Assembly: GCF_013409345.1 (NCBI RefSeq)
Contig: NZ_JACCBB010000001.1
Location: forward strand, 3,286,001-3,350,000
DNA: 64,000 nucleotides
Reading direction: 5' to 3'
Source: Kineococcus aurantiacus
GTDB taxonomy: Bacteria; Actinomycetota; Actinomycetes; Actinomycetales; Kineococcaceae
Below are positions 1 to 8,317 of the stretch, one piece after another. The notes below the pieces were generated by a model. That model searched no databases and was not told the DNA's origin. It saw only the letters and a list, made by a program, of their open reading frames with translations. Each line of letters begins with the position of its first letter. Position 1 is the first letter of the stretch. The translations under genes were made by a program, and so were the position numbers.

Positions 1-509
1 GGCACCTTCAGGAAGCGCTCCATGTGGCCCAGGGTGTTCTGGTTGCAGACCAGCTCGATCCCGCGCGAGGCGCACAGCGCGTCCAGCCACCGCACGTCGG
101 CGGCGGTCAGGGGGGAGGCGTCCTGCCACACGGCCTGCTCACCCGTGAACGCGAACGTGTGCTCGGTGTACAGCTCGAAGGAGTTGACCCGGGCCAGCGC
201 CAGCACGTCGACCCAGCGGGCCAGCGTGCGCCGGGTGGGGACGCGGTCGCGGCTGATGTCCAGCATGAACCCGCGGACGCCGAAGTCGGGGTGGTCGCTG
301 ATGTCGTAGGACGTGGTGGTGAAGTCCCGGTCGGCGCGCAGCTGGTCCAGCGTCGCCAGGGCGTACCGCAGCCCGGCCGCGTCGGCGTGGGTGACGGTGA
401 CCCCGTCGGCCGAGGTCTGCAGGCGGAAGCCCTGGGCGGGGGTCGAGGCGTCGAGCACGACCCGCACGGGCGCGTCGGCGGCGGGTCCGCCGCCGCTCGT
501 GGTCGTCAT
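1..509 (-). CDS. beta-N-acetylhexosaminidase-like glycosidase (GH20 type), N-terminal part only
   Basis: The gene runs off the left edge, so only about 169 N-terminal residues are visible. Residues 15-75 fit the small alpha/beta domain that precedes the catalytic barrel in GH20 enzymes. They are followed by a barrel entry motif reading GFMLDISRDRVPT, then RVNSFELYTEHTFAF and, near the edge, CNQNTLGHMERF. This pattern belongs to glycosidases that remove terminal N-acetylhexosamine; the catalytic Asp-Glu pair would lie outside the window. The ATG at 509 was chosen; an in-frame GTG at 545 is possible. It lies 60 bases after a sugar permease gene on the same strand and is probably the last gene of that operon. 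The protein appears cytoplasmic, so it would act on imported oligosaccharide. Confidence 0.7.
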   Translation of the reverse strand, partial: MTTTSGGGPAADAPVRVVLDASTPAQGFRLQTSADGVTVTHADAAGLRYALATLDQLRADRDFTTTSYDISDHPDFGVRGFMLDISRDRVPTRRTLARWVDVLALARVNSFELYTEHTFAFTGEQAVWQDASPLTAADVRWLDALCASRGIELVCNQNTLGHMERFLKV

Positions 510-569
510 CGACTTCGGGCGGGGGAACGGGGTGACAGGCACGGGGGAGCTCCAGGTCGGTGGTGGGGG

Positions 570-1451
570 TCAGCCCTTGACGGCGCCGGCGACCATGCCC
601 TTGGTCATGGCGTTCTGGACGAGGATGAAGACGACGAGGACGGGGACGGCGATGAGCGTGGAGCCGGCCATGACGCCGGCCCAGTCGGTCTCCTGCAGGT
701 TCGAGGAGAACGTCTTGAGCCAGACCGGCAGGGTCATCCGGTCGCCGGAGGCCAGCACGATGAACGCGAGGGTGTACTCGTTCCACGCGACGAGGAAGCC
801 GAACACGCCGGTGGCGACCAGGCCCGGCCCCAGCAGCGGCAGGGTCACCCGGGTGAAGGCGGTGAACCGCGAGCACCCGTCGACCATCGCGGCCTCCTCC
901 AGCTCGGCCGGGACGCCGTCGACGAAACCCTTGAGCATCCACAGGGTGAACGGGACGATCATGCCCATGTAGAGCAGCGACAGGCCGGGCACCGAGTTCA
1001 GCAGCCCCCACCCGTCGAGCATGCGGTACTGGGAGATGAACAGCGCCTCGGCCGGGACCATCTGCACGACGAGCACGGCGATGAGCACCCCGCGCCGGCC
1101 GATGAAGGAGAAGCGGCTGAGGGCCACGGCCCCGAACAGCGCCGCGACGACGCACACGGCGACGGACAGCAGCGTGACGCTCAGGCTGAAGCCCATGGCC
1201 GTCCAGAACTGCTGGGAGTGCACCACCTGGTCGAACGCGCGCAGCGTCGGGTGGATCGGCGCCAGCAGGGGAGGGGAGGACCGCAGCCGGTCCTCGGGCA
1301 TGAGCGCGGAGTTGACCATCCAGTAGATGGGGAACACCCACACCAGCGCGAACAGCACGGCCACGACGTTCCACAGCGGCCGTCGCCGGTTGGCCGCCGA
1401 GCGCGTCTTCGTGTCGAACAGCGGGGTCGTCCCCGCGGTGGTCGCGGCCAT
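570..1451 (-). CDS. carbohydrate ABC transporter permease (MalG/NgcG-type)
   Basis: A 293-residue membrane protein with about six transmembrane segments. The permease signature that contacts the ATPase is near residues 190-215 (EEAAMVDGCSRFTAF...LPLLGPGL), so this is the second integral subunit of a CUT1-type importer. The ATG at 1451 overlaps by one base the TGA of the preceding permease (TGATG), so the two are translationally coupled. No ATPase gene is present, as is usual where a shared MsiK-like ATPase serves many importers. Co-location with a GH20-like gene suggests an amino-sugar or chito-oligosaccharide substrate; this is inference. Confidence 0.9.
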   Translation of the reverse strand: MAATTAGTTPLFDTKTRSAANRRRPLWNVVAVLFALVWVFPIYWMVNSALMPEDRLRSSPPLLAPIHPTLRAFDQVVHSQQFWTAMGFSLSVTLLSVAVCVVAALFGAVALSRFSFIGRRGVLIAVLVVQMVPAEALFISQYRMLDGWGLLNSVPGLSLLYMGMIVPFTLWMLKGFVDGVPAELEEAAMVDGCSRFTAFTRVTLPLLGPGLVATGVFGFLVAWNEYTLAFIVLASGDRMTLPVWLKTFSSNLQETDWAGVMAGSTLIAVPVLVVFILVQNAMTKGMVAGAVKG

Positions 1452-2428
1452 CAGATGTCCCCCTGCTTCATGAGCGTGCGCATGTACCGCCAGGTCATCA
1501 GCAGCACGATGAGGAGCATCACGGTGGCCAGCGCCGACGCCGTCCCGTACTCCCCGCCGCCGATCCCCGTCTGGTAGACGTAGGTGCCCAGCAGGTTCGT
1601 CGCGTCGTTGTTGCCCGCGACGCCCTGCAGGACGTTGATCTGGGTGAAGACCTTCAGGTCCCAGATGATCTCCAGCATCGCCACGAGCAGCACCACCGGC
1701 CGGATCATCGGCAGCGTCACGTGCCGCAGGCGGGCGAACCCGCCGGCGCCGTCGAGCTCGGAGGCCTCCAGCACCTCGGTGTCCAGCTGCGTCAGGGCCG
1801 CGTACGTCATGAGGGTCACCAGCGGCACCGACGTCCAGATCACCGTCGTGGCCGCGACCCCGAAGAACGTCCACTGGTTGTCGGCCAGCCAGGAGAACCC
1901 CGCGAAGCCCTCCAGACCGATCGAGGTGAGGAACCAGTTGACGACGCCGTAGCGCGGCTCGGTCAGCCAGATGTAGGAGGTCAGGGCCGACACCGGCGGC
2001 ATCGCCCAGGCCAGGACGAGCGCGACCTGCAACGCCACGCGCGGGCCGGTGGACAGCTTCTGCAGCAGCAGCGCGAACCCGATGCCGATGCCCATGGTGA
2101 TGGCCGCGCAGGCCGCGCAGAAGGCGATCGAGCGGGCGGTCACGACCCAGAAGTAGGGGTCGCTCAGGACGTCGGTGTAGTTCTGCAGGCCGACCCACTC
2201 CGGTGGCTGCCCGAACTGCTGGGCCAGCCCGAACTCCTGGAACGACATGACGAACTGCCGCACCAGCGGGTACCCCATGGCCAGGCAGACCAGGCCGACG
2301 GGCAGGACGAGCAGCAGGTAGGGGACGGCCAGCGAGCTGCGGCGCCGGCGCGGGCCCGTGCGCGCCGTGGGCCCCCGCCGGGGGCGGGCGGTGCCCGCCG
2401 GTGCGGTCGTGAGCTGGTCGGACACCAT
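1451..2428 (-). CDS. carbohydrate ABC transporter permease (MalF/NgcF-type)
   Basis: A 325-residue polytopic membrane protein with a basic N-terminal cytoplasmic tail (residues 1-33, many Arg) followed by about six transmembrane helices. The EAA-type loop is visible near residue 230 (EASELDGAGGFARLRHVTLPMIRP). It would pair with the MalG-type protein encoded immediately downstream. The ATG at 2428 lies two bases after the stop of the binding-protein gene, and the longer upstream open frame is shadow sequence. It belongs to the operon binding protein - permease - permease - glycosidase. Confidence 0.9.
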   Translation of the reverse strand: MVSDQLTTAPAGTARPRRGPTARTGPRRRRSSLAVPYLLLVLPVGLVCLAMGYPLVRQFVMSFQEFGLAQQFGQPPEWVGLQNYTDVLSDPYFWVVTARSIAFCAACAAITMGIGIGFALLLQKLSTGPRVALQVALVLAWAMPPVSALTSYIWLTEPRYGVVNWFLTSIGLEGFAGFSWLADNQWTFFGVAATTVIWTSVPLVTLMTYAALTQLDTEVLEASELDGAGGFARLRHVTLPMIRPVVLLVAMLEIIWDLKVFTQINVLQGVAGNNDATNLLGTYVYQTGIGGGEYGTASALATVMLLIVLLMTWRYMRTLMKQGDI

Positions 2429-2430
2429 GC

Positions 2431-3726
2431 TCAGCCCTTGTTGAGCGCGTCGGCGACGGTCTTGTCGACCTCGGCGGCGACGGTCTTCGGGTCCTCGCCG
2501 CGGGCCAGCCGGACCCAGAAGTCGCGCGGCACGTTGTTGCCGTCCAGGACGCCCCACTGCGGGGAGTTCGGGGTGAGCACGGAGTTCTCGATGATCTCCT
2601 GCGCGATCGAGCCCGTGGGGCCCGTCAGGTTCGAGGCGAACGAGGTGCGGCCGGGGATCCAGCCGCCGACCTTCGCCATGTCGGTCATGAACTCGTCGGA
2701 GTAGACGAGCTCCAGCACGGCGCGGGACAGGTCGGCGTTGTGGTTGTTCGCGGAGATGCCGATGCTGGAACCGCCGGAGAAGGTGTGGCCGATGCTGCCC
2801 GGGGTCAGGCCCGGCAGGGCCAGGACGCCGACCTTGTCGGCGTCCCACATCGCCTGGTCGATCTTGGCGGCCGCGACGTTGAGGGCGCTGTAGATGCCGA
2901 GCTTGCCGGCGTTGAACAGCTGGTGGGCGGCCTGCACGTTGTCATTGGAGTCCAGCGCGTACTTCGTCGCGTTCTCCATGAGGTCCTGCACCTGCACCAG
3001 GGCGGCCTGCGACTCCGGCGTCGACAGCGTGCCCTTCCAGGTGTCGCCGTCCTGCTCGGCGTACTGGCCGCCGTGGGTGAACAGCCAGCCCTCGTTGGTG
3101 TGCGGGTCGGCGCCGGGCATGTAGATCCCGGAGAACTCCGGGGTGCCCTCGGGGTTGGCCGCGTGCAGGGTCTTGGCCGCCGCGACGAGCTCGTCGAGGC
3201 TGGTAGGGACGGCGATGCCGGCCTGGGCGAACAGGTCCTTGCGGTAGTAGTAGACGCGCGCGCCGGCGTACAGCGGCGTGGCGTAGAGCTTGCCCTCCCA
3301 CGACCCGGCGTCGATGAAGCTCTGGATGAGGTCGCTGCCGCCGAGGGTCTCCTCGGCGTCGGAGATGTCCAGCAGCGCGCCGACGGAGGAGAACAGCGCC
3401 ACCTGGGTGTTGCCGAACTCCACGACGTCGGGGCTGGAGTCCTTGCTGGCCAGGCTGGTCTGCAGCTTGGAGACGATGCCGTCCCACTGCTGGACCTCGA
3501 TGGTCAGGGTGCTGCCGGCGTTCTGCTCCTCGAAGGTCTGCTTCAGCCAGGTGCGGGTCTGCTCGGGGATGGAGTCCTCCATGAACCACACGCGCAGGTC
3601 CTTGCTGCCGCCTCCCCCCGAGCCGCCGCTGCCGCCGGAGGAGGTGTCGTTCCCGCACGCGGCGAGACCGCCGAGGACGGCGGCGCTCGTGGCGCCGGCG
3701 AGGAGGGAACGTCGGGTCAGGGTCAT
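2431..3726 (-). CDS. extracellular sugar-binding lipoprotein of ABC importer
   Basis: A 431-residue solute-binding protein of the family 1 carbohydrate type. Residues 1-24 form a lipoprotein signal with twin Arg (TRRS) and a lipobox L21-A-A-C24. A Gly/Ser-rich tether (about residues 28-41) leads into the globular domain. The body carries the usual family features, for example SLDELVAAAKTL near residue 165 and the GGSSIGIS segment near 320. The ATG at 3726 is used because the signal peptide starts there. It is the first gene of the importer operon and is divergent from a ROK repressor, whose probable operator lies between them. Confidence 0.92.
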   Translation of the reverse strand: MTLTRRSLLAGATSAAVLGGLAACGNDTSSGGSGGSGGGGSKDLRVWFMEDSIPEQTRTWLKQTFEEQNAGSTLTIEVQQWDGIVSKLQTSLASKDSSPDVVEFGNTQVALFSSVGALLDISDAEETLGGSDLIQSFIDAGSWEGKLYATPLYAGARVYYYRKDLFAQAGIAVPTSLDELVAAAKTLHAANPEGTPEFSGIYMPGADPHTNEGWLFTHGGQYAEQDGDTWKGTLSTPESQAALVQVQDLMENATKYALDSNDNVQAAHQLFNAGKLGIYSALNVAAAKIDQAMWDADKVGVLALPGLTPGSIGHTFSGGSSIGISANNHNADLSRAVLELVYSDEFMTDMAKVGGWIPGRTSFASNLTGPTGSIAQEIIENSVLTPNSPQWGVLDGNNVPRDFWVRLARGEDPKTVAAEVDKTVADALNKG

Positions 3727-3842
3727 GGGAGGCAGCCTCTCGGTCCGGGGCGGGGGTGCGGTGGCACGTGCGGGTGGTGCGGGGTGCCGGGCGGTGGGGG
3801 ACTCGGCGATGAGTCTTCGCACTGCCGGCGGCGCGTGACAAG

Positions 3843-3863
3843 TGTTAGGACGCCTGCTTAACA
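3843..3863. promoter_or_regulatory. candidate operator between sugar importer and ROK gene
   Basis: An inverted repeat, TGTTA at 3843-3847 and TAACA at 3859-3863, separated by 11 bases, lies in an unusually AT-rich patch of the divergent intergenic region. Spacing and position suit a dimeric repressor acting on the importer promoter and possibly on its own gene. The adjacent ROK protein is the natural candidate; binding is inferred only from position. Confidence 0.45.
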
Positions 3864-3937
3864 GGAATGTAACCCTTCCTGCCCATCTCGTGAAGGGGTG
3901 CTTGCCGGAAGTTCGTACGTGGTGGAAACTAATCCGT

Positions 3938-5110
3938 GTGACCAGCCCGCCCGTCGCCACCGTGCGGCCGCACCCCACCCCCTGGCGCACGTCGACCCGG
4001 GGCCTGCGGCCCAGCGCCAAGGTGCTCCCGACCCAGGCGCGGGCCCACAACCGCGCGGTCGTGCTCGGGCTCCTCTTCCACTCCGGTCCGGTCTCGCGCG
4101 CCGACCTGGCCCGCGCCACCGGGCTCACCCGCGTCACCGTCTCCGAGATCGTGGGGGAGCTGCTCGCCGACGGCCTCGTCGCCGAGCTGGGCCTGCGGCC
4201 CGAGGGGCGGGTCGGCAAGCCGGCCATGATGGTCGGGCTGCGCTCGACCGAGCACCACGTCGTCGCCGTCGACCTGCAACGCCTGCCGCTGGCCCGCGTC
4301 GCCGTGCTGGACCTCACGGGCACCGTCGTCACCGAGCGCACCGAGGACTTCTCCGGCCTGCGGGGCGAGGACGCGCTCGCGGCGCTGGAACGGCTCTGCC
4401 GCGACGCCGTCGACTCCTCCCCGCAGCGCGTCGTCGGGGTCGGGATCGGGACCCCCGGCATCGTCGACGCGGCCGGCGGCATCGTCGAGTCCGTCCGGCT
4501 CAGCTGGAAGGACCTGCCGCTGGCCGAGGCGCTGACCACCGCCCTCGGGATCGGGGTGCACGTCGCCAACGACGCCGACACCGCCGCCCTGGCGGAGTTC
4601 ACCTACGGCGAGGCGTCCTCCTCGGGGTTCATGGCCGTCGTCGTCGGCCAGGGGGTCGGGGCCGGGATCGTCCTGGACGGCCACCTCGTGCGCGGGCACC
4701 GGCTGGCCGCCGGGGAGATCGGCCACCTCACCGTCGACCCCCGGGGGGAGCCGTGCGAGTGCGGCCGCCGCGGCTGCCTGGAGACGATCGTCGCCCCCGC
4801 CTACCTGGAGCGGACCCTCGCGGGCCGGACCCCGGCCCGCCGCCGCGCCGCGCTGCGCGACGCCGGCCGGCGCCTCGGGACGGTCCTGGCCCCCGTCGTG
4901 GCCGCCCTGGACCTCGAGGAGGTCCTGCTCACCGGCCCCGCCGACCTGCTCGACGGCCCGCTGCTGGAAGCCGCCGCCGAGACCGTGGAGGGGACGCTGC
5001 TGCCCACCACCGGCCCCGCCGTCCGGGTCCGGATGGGCGCCCTGCGCGAGAACGGCGTGCTCCAGGGCGCCGCCGCCCTCGTGCTGGCCGGTGAGTTCGG
5101 CTTCAGCTGA
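3938..5110 (+). CDS. ROK-family transcriptional repressor
   Basis: A 390-residue protein with an N-terminal winged helix-turn-helix (about residues 38-85, motif VSRADLARATGLTRVTVSEIVGEL) and a C-terminal ROK sugar-kinase-like domain. The ROK zinc signature is present as GEPCECGRRGCLE, and the sugar-binding ExGH-type motif as AAGEIGHLTVD. The GTG at 3938 keeps a usual N-terminus; an open frame extends upstream to 3842 across the candidate operator, so that extension is unlikely to be coding. The gene is divergent from the importer operon and probably represses it until the sugar or its phosphate binds. Possible inducers include N-acetylglucosamine derivatives. Confidence 0.88.
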   Translation: MTSPPVATVRPHPTPWRTSTRGLRPSAKVLPTQARAHNRAVVLGLLFHSGPVSRADLARATGLTRVTVSEIVGELLADGLVAELGLRPEGRVGKPAMMVGLRSTEHHVVAVDLQRLPLARVAVLDLTGTVVTERTEDFSGLRGEDALAALERLCRDAVDSSPQRVVGVGIGTPGIVDAAGGIVESVRLSWKDLPLAEALTTALGIGVHVANDADTAALAEFTYGEASSSGFMAVVVGQGVGAGIVLDGHLVRGHRLAAGEIGHLTVDPRGEPCECGRRGCLETIVAPAYLERTLAGRTPARRRAALRDAGRRLGTVLAPVVAALDLEEVLLTGPADLLDGPLLEAAAETVEGTLLPTTGPAVRVRMGALRENGVLQGAAALVLAGEFGFS

Positions 5111-5134
5111 CCCCTCCCCGCTCGACCCCTCCCC

Positions 5135-5182
5135 GGTGATCAAGCACTGCGGTGATCAAGCACTGCGGTGATCAAGCACTTG
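5135..5182 (+). repeat. three tandem 16-bp repeats upstream of nuclease-like gene
   Basis: The unit GGTGATCAAGCACTGC occurs at 5135-5150 and 5151-5166, and a third copy diverging in its last two bases starts at 5167. Each unit contains the palindrome TGATCA. The same unit in reverse complement is repeated after the next gene (from 6053), so the gene at 5229 is framed by oppositely oriented arrays. No function is known to me. Confidence 0.9.
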
Positions 5183-5228
5183 TGGACAACTCCCGGGGCT
5201 GCCCACCCGGGTCGGGCACGCTTCCGCC

Positions 5229-6053
5229 GTGTCCCCACCGCCCCGGACCGCTGACCTCGCGCACCGGCTCGTCGACCTCTCGCTCGACGACGCCGACCGG
5301 ATCGCCGCCCTGGCCCAGGCCCTGCCCGCGGGAGCGGCGATCTCGCGCCGGACCGCCGCCGCCCTGCACGGTTTCCACGTGTTCAGCCACCGCGAGCGCC
5401 ACGAGCGGCTGCCCCTGGAGTGCACCGTCCCCCGCGGTGCCGAACGCGTCCGCCGCCCGGGGGTCCTGAGCTGCACGTCCACCCTCCGCGGTGACGTCAC
5501 CTCCCTCGGCGGCCTGCCCGTCACCACCGTGCAGCGCACGGTCCTCGACATCGCCCGGTACTGCGTGCCCGACGTGGCGATCGCGATGCTGGACCGTGCT
5601 CTGCGCCAGGGGCTCCGGGACCGCGACGACCTCCTCGACCGGCTCGAGGAGGTCCGGGGCGACCGCGGTGTCGGGCAGGCCCGGCACCTCCTGCGAGCCG
5701 CCGACGCGGGGTCGGAGTCCCCGGGGGAGAGCGCGTGCCGGCTCCGCCTGGTCGACGCCGGGTTCGACCGCCCGCAGACGCAGATCCGCGTCGAGCGCCC
5801 GAACGGCCGGCACTACCGGCTCGACACCGGCTGGGAGGAACGGCGCCTCGCGGTCGAGTACGACGGTTTCGAGCCGCACGCCGGCCCCGTGGCCTTCGCC
5901 CGGGACACCCGGCGGCGTGCCTGGCTCGCCGGTCAGGGGTGGACGGTCCTCGTGGCGCACTCCGGGCACGTCTTCGGGCGGGCGATGGACCTGGAACTGG
6001 CCGTCGGCGAGATCCTCGGGGTGGCGCCCCGGAACCGTCGCCGCACGTGGTGA
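5229..6053 (+). CDS. AbiEi/DUF559-like protein with PD-(D/E)XK nuclease-type C-terminus
   Basis: A 274-residue protein from a GTG at 5229. Residues 20-130 resemble the AbiEi-type (COG5340) module common in actinobacteria: an A-I-S-R-R-T-A-A-A-L-H-G segment followed by a PVTTVQRTVLDIA motif. Residues 160-245 look like a DUF559/Vsr-like endonuclease fold. This part has an acidic ESPGES stretch (E167), D199 in RLDTGW, and E210-x-D212 in AVEYDG, then an RDTRRRAWLAGQGW helix; D199 and E210/D212 match a PD-(D/E)XK active-site layout. Proteins of this type are widespread in actinobacteria and largely uncharacterised. Most remarkable are the 16-bp repeat arrays on both sides. It could be a lone antitoxin-like regulator or a nuclease; activity is untested. 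Confidence 0.7.
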   Translation: MSPPPRTADLAHRLVDLSLDDADRIAALAQALPAGAAISRRTAAALHGFHVFSHRERHERLPLECTVPRGAERVRRPGVLSCTSTLRGDVTSLGGLPVTTVQRTVLDIARYCVPDVAIAMLDRALRQGLRDRDDLLDRLEEVRGDRGVGQARHLLRAADAGSESPGESACRLRLVDAGFDRPQTQIRVERPNGRHYRLDTGWEERRLAVEYDGFEPHAGPVAFARDTRRRAWLAGQGWTVLVAHSGHVFGRAMDLELAVGEILGVAPRNRRRTW

Positions 6054-6123
6054 CCCCGGAAGTGCTTGACCCCGGAAGTGCTTGACCCCGGAAGTGCTTG
6101 ATCACCGAAGTGCTTGATCACCG
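6053..6123 (+). repeat. four tandem 16-bp repeats downstream of nuclease-like gene, inverted relative to the upstream array
   Basis: ACCCCGGAAGTGCTTG occurs at 6053-6068, 6069-6084 and 6085-6100. A variant, ATCACCGAAGTGCTTG, follows at 6101-6116, and a partial unit (ATCACCG) at 6117-6123. In reverse complement the core AGTGCTTGATCACC equals the unit of the array at 5135-5182. The first unit begins on the last base of the stop codon of the preceding gene. Confidence 0.9.
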
Positions 6124-6168
6124 TTGGGGTCGATGACGGGGGCCGGTTCCGGAGCGGGGGCTGCCCGG

Positions 6169-7110
6169 TCAGGGGAGGGCGCGGGCGAGGGAGTCGATGG
6201 ACCGCAGCGGGTCGCCGACGGGGAACAGCACGACCTCGTCCAGCCCGGCCGCCCGCAGCTCGGCGATCCGCGACCGCACGCGGTCGGGCGTGCCGGCCAG
6301 CGTGAGGTCGTCGACCCACGCGTCGGGCATGCGGCGGGTGAACTCGTCCGCGTCCGCGCAGGAGGCGCGCAGGGCGAGCAGTTCCTCGGCGTAGGGGGAG
6401 GTGGCGGTGTGGACGGCCGCGTCGGGCGTCCCGACCCACAGCAGCCCCGGGCGGACGGCGGCGCGGGCCGCGGCGGGGTCGTCGTCCACGACGGCGAGCT
6501 CGTACCCGGTGAGCCGGTGCCCGGGGCCGGCGCCGATCTGCTCGCGGGCGGCGCGCGCGTACTCGGGGGTCACGGGCTCGGCGAGCAGGGTGCCGTCGGC
6601 GACCCGGCCCGACAGCGCGAGCGACTTCGGCCCGCGCACCCCGGCGACCACGGCGGGCGGGACCTCGGGGGCGAACTCCAGCCGGACCCCGTCGAGGTGC
6701 ACGCGGTCGCCGTCCACCGTCACGGTCTCGCCGTGCAGGAGCCGGCGCACGGCGTCGAGGTGCTCCGACAGCGACGTCAGGGGGCTCCTGCTCCAGGCGC
6801 CGACCTGCCGCATCCAGGTCGGGACCCCGTGCCCCAGGCCGAGGGTGAAGCGGCCGGGGAACTGCTCGGCCAGGGTCGAGGCCTCCATGGCGGTGAAGAC
6901 GGGGTTGCGCGCGGCGGCGGGGGCGATGCCCAGCCCCACGCCGATCCGCTCGGTCACCGCGAGCGCCGCGGCGGCCTGGGCGAAACCGCCGCGGAAACCG
7001 AGGTCCTCGATGACCCAGAGGCTGGAGAAACCCAGCGCCTCGGCGCGGCGGGCGAAGGGGAGGAGGTCCGCGGCGGGCAGGTCGCGGGGGACGGTCACTC
7101 CGGTGCTCAT
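6169..7110 (-). CDS. LLM-class F420/flavin-dependent oxidoreductase
   Basis: A 313-residue luciferase-like TIM-barrel protein. It has the family hallmarks: an N-terminal ADLLPFARRAEALGFSSLWV segment, a strand ending in GVGLGIAPAAARNP, and the FTLGLGHG motif near residue 90. The C-terminal part contains DDLTLAGTPDRVRSRI, a typical LLM signature. Such enzymes reduce or oxidise substrates with F420 or FMN; the substrate cannot be told. The ATG at 7110 lies four bases after the MFS gene's stop, so it is the last gene of a TetR-MFS-LLM operon. Confidence 0.85.
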   Translation of the reverse strand: MSTGVTVPRDLPAADLLPFARRAEALGFSSLWVIEDLGFRGGFAQAAAALAVTERIGVGLGIAPAAARNPVFTAMEASTLAEQFPGRFTLGLGHGVPTWMRQVGAWSRSPLTSLSEHLDAVRRLLHGETVTVDGDRVHLDGVRLEFAPEVPPAVVAGVRGPKSLALSGRVADGTLLAEPVTPEYARAAREQIGAGPGHRLTGYELAVVDDDPAAARAAVRPGLLWVGTPDAAVHTATSPYAEELLALRASCADADEFTRRMPDAWVDDLTLAGTPDRVRSRIAELRAAGLDEVVLFPVGDPLRSIDSLARALP

Positions 7111-7114
7111 GCGG

Positions 7115-8317
7115 TCACGCTGCCTCTCGGGCGGGGTGGACGGGTGGTTCGGCGACGGCCCGTGCGAAGGCGCCGGACACGGCGACCACGACGAGCACGA
7201 GCAGGATGGCGCCGCGCAGTCCCACGTGCTCGCCCACGAACCCCAGGACGGGTGGGCCGACGAGGAACGCGAGGTAGCCCATGGTGGCGACCGCGCTGAC
7301 CCGTCGGGCCGCGCCGACCGGGTCGTCGCCCGCGGCGGACAGCGCGACGGGGAAACCCAGGGCGGCGCCGAGGCCCCACAGCAGGACACCGGCCACGGCG
7401 ACCTCGATGCCGGGGGCGAAGGAGACCAGGGCGATGCCGACGACGGCCGCCGCGGCCGAGGCGACCACGACGGGGGTCCGGCCGTGGCGGTCGAGGAAGT
7501 GACCGCCGCCGAAGCGGCCCGCGGCCATGGCGGCGCCGAAGAACGCGTAGACCAGCGCTCCCGTCGTGGCGGTGAGGGAGAAGCCGTCGACGACGATGAG
7601 GGGCAGCCAGTCCCCGGCCGAACCCTCCGCGAGGGCCATGCCGAGCACGATGACGCCGATGGCCAGGGTGCGCGTCTCCCGCCACACCGACAGGAACCCG
7701 CCGACGGTCTCGCGCAGGGGCACGTTCGAGGCTCGCCGTTCCTCCCGGCCCGTGCCGGGCGCCAGGTTCCGCACCAGCCACCCCGTGGCCGCGGCGGTGA
7801 GGACGGCGACGGCCAGCAGGTGGGCGGGGACGGGCAGGCGGGTGGCGTTGGCGGCCAGCCCGAGCAGGGCCCCGACGCACAGGCCGCTGCTGTAGGCGCC
7901 GTGCAGGCTGGGCACGACCGTGCGCCGGACCGCGGCCTCCAGGGCGACGCCCTCGACGTTGAGCGCGATCTCGCCCGAGCCCATCCCGAACCCGAGCAGG
8001 GCCAGGCCGAGCGCGACGAGCGGGGCGTGCCCCAGTCCGGCCCCGGCGGCGACGACGACCGACCCCGCGGCGATGGCGAGCATCCCGGTGCGCACGACCG
8101 AGCGCGCACCGGCGCGGGCCACGTACGTCCCGCCGACGGCGATGCCGACGAGGGACCCGGCGGACAGCCCGGCGATGACCAGACCCATCTGCCCGGTGCT
8201 GGAGTGGGTCACGTCGCGGATCGCGGGGGTTCGCGAGACCCACGTCGCCATGGTCAGGCCGGTGCAGGCGAACGCCGTCGTCAGCGCGGCGCGCACGCGG
8301 GTGGGGGAGACGGTCAC
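7115..8317 (-). CDS. MFS transporter
   Basis: A 400-residue integral membrane protein with 12 predicted hydrophobic segments. A motif-A-like loop lies in its first half (GGTYVARAGARSV, after TM2) and a second one (GGGHFLDRHGRTPVV) in the second half. The GTG start at 8317 overlaps the stop of the TetR gene by four bases (GTGA), which fixes the start and indicates co-transcription. Control by the adjacent TetR suggests an exporter of a toxic or signalling compound, but sugar-type MFS proteins also look like this. Confidence 0.85.
   Translation of the reverse strand: MTVSPTRVRAALTTAFACTGLTMATWVSRTPAIRDVTHSSTGQMGLVIAGLSAGSLVGIAVGGTYVARAGARSVVRTGMLAIAAGSVVVAAGAGLGHAPLVALGLALLGFGMGSGEIALNVEGVALEAAVRRTVVPSLHGAYSSGLCVGALLGLAANATRLPVPAHLLAVAVLTAAATGWLVRNLAPGTGREERRASNVPLRETVGGFLSVWRETRTLAIGVIVLGMALAEGSAGDWLPLIVVDGFSLTATTGALVYAFFGAAMAAGRFGGGHFLDRHGRTPVVVASAAAAVVGIALVSFAPGIEVAVAGVLLWGLGAALGFPVALSAAGDDPVGAARRVSAVATMGYLAFLVGPPVLGFVGEHVGLRGAILLVLVVVAVSGAFARAVAEPPVHPAREAA

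Noticed and set aside
24-1577. Long plus-strand open frame of 517 codons
   Set aside because: It lies opposite the glycosidase and permease genes, is composed of Arg/Gly/Asp-rich sequence typical of an antisense high-GC frame, and has no family features.
3842-3937. N-terminal extension of the ROK protein
   Set aside because: The upstream in-frame part crosses an AT-rich promoter/operator patch and does not fit the usual ROK N-terminus; the GTG at 3938 is better.
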